Positions 50,568 through 51,026 of a stretch of 51,026 nt of DNA are shown one piece after another. The position numbers were made by a program, and so were the translations under genes. Below the pieces are notes generated by a model. The model saw nothing but the letters and a program-made list of their open reading frames with translations. It was not told the DNA's origin and did not search any database. This DNA is from Paracoccaceae bacterium (GTDB taxonomy: Bacteria > Pseudomonadota > Alphaproteobacteria > Rhodobacterales > Rhodobacteraceae). The stretch is taken from positions 1-51,026 of the forward strand of contig SLJW01000095.1 of the NCBI GenBank assembly GCA_007134865.1, written 5' to 3'. Each line of letters begins with the position of its first letter. Within the stretch, counting starts at the first letter, position 1.

Positions 50568-51026
50568 ATGCTCGATACCCATCCAGATCCAAAGTCAGAC
50601 GAGGGCTATGTCACCGCCGACGGTCGCAAGATCGGTGGCGTGGCGATGGAGATGAAGAACATCACGTTGCGCTTCGGTGGGGTGGTGGCGATCAAGGATA
50701 TCTCGTTCGACATCCGCTGGGGTGAAGTGCGCGCGATCATCGGGCCGAATGGCGCGGGCAAGTCCTCGATGCTCAATGTCATCTCGGGCTTCTACAACCC
50801 GCAGGAGGGTGAGATCATCTACAAGGGCTATCGCCGTCCGCGGATGCGCCCCTATCAGGTCGCCCGCACTGGTATTGCCCGGACCTTCCAGAACATCGCG
50901 CTGTTCGAGGGCATGTCAGTGCTCGACAACATCATGACGGGCAGGTTGCACCACATGAAGGCCAATCTGTTCCAGCAGGCGATCTGGTGGGGCAAGGCAC
51001 AGCGCGAGGAACAGGAGAACCGCGAG
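50568..51026 (+). CDS. branched-chain amino acid-type ABC transporter ATP-binding protein (LivG-like), 3' truncated by window
   Basis: ITLRFGGVVAIKDISFDIRWGEVRAIIGPNGAGKSSMLNVISGFYNPQEGEIIYKG...RTGIARTFQNIALFEGMSVLDNIMTGR. Confidence 0.93.
   Translation, partial: MLDTHPDPKSDEGYVTADGRKIGGVAMEMKNITLRFGGVVAIKDISFDIRWGEVRAIIGPNGAGKSSMLNVISGFYNPQEGEIIYKGYRRPRMRPYQVARTGIARTFQNIALFEGMSVLDNIMTGRLHHMKANLFQQAIWWGKAQREEQENRE

Overview
High-GC (roughly 65%) alphaproteobacterial chromosome segment; gene content and order look Rhodobacteraceae-like (inference from recognised proteins, no database search). It contains a near-complete nuo operon (nuoE C-terminus to nuoN, with five small non-nuo ORFs interspersed), then birA-coaX-rnj. 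A minus-strand capsule module follows (kpsC / Wza-KpsD-type export lipoprotein / kpsS), then ribE, scpA-scpB, an M20 amidohydrolase and a TAXI-type TRAP transporter. Further on are an AI-2E-type permease, a diheme cytochrome c and cytochrome c', hpt, a RatA/COQ10-type SRPBCC protein, murB-ddl-ftsQ-ftsA-ftsZ, a thiolase, an FAH-family hydrolase, a Usp protein, a response regulator / PAS hybrid histidine kinase pair, an acyl-CoA ligase, and the start of a branched-chain-type ABC transporter. Most of the window is ordinary core genome. The most unusual structure is a ~1.0-kb lower-GC insertion at 22021-23030 between ribE and scpA. It has perfect 30-bp terminal inverted repeats, a second conserved inverted box ~52 bp inside each end, and 6-bp flanking direct repeats with one mismatch. 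It carries a promoter-like sequence and two translationally overlapped small genes (one coiled-coil/TM), but no transposase: a candidate cargo-carrying non-autonomous mobile cassette. Other second-look items are a four-copy intergenic motif (GAGTATTTGGGGCAAGAAAATGAG), a low-GC segment inside a gene at 34.3-35.4 kb, a 28-bp perfect palindrome between the TRAP genes, and dcw-cluster rearrangement around murB/ftsZ.
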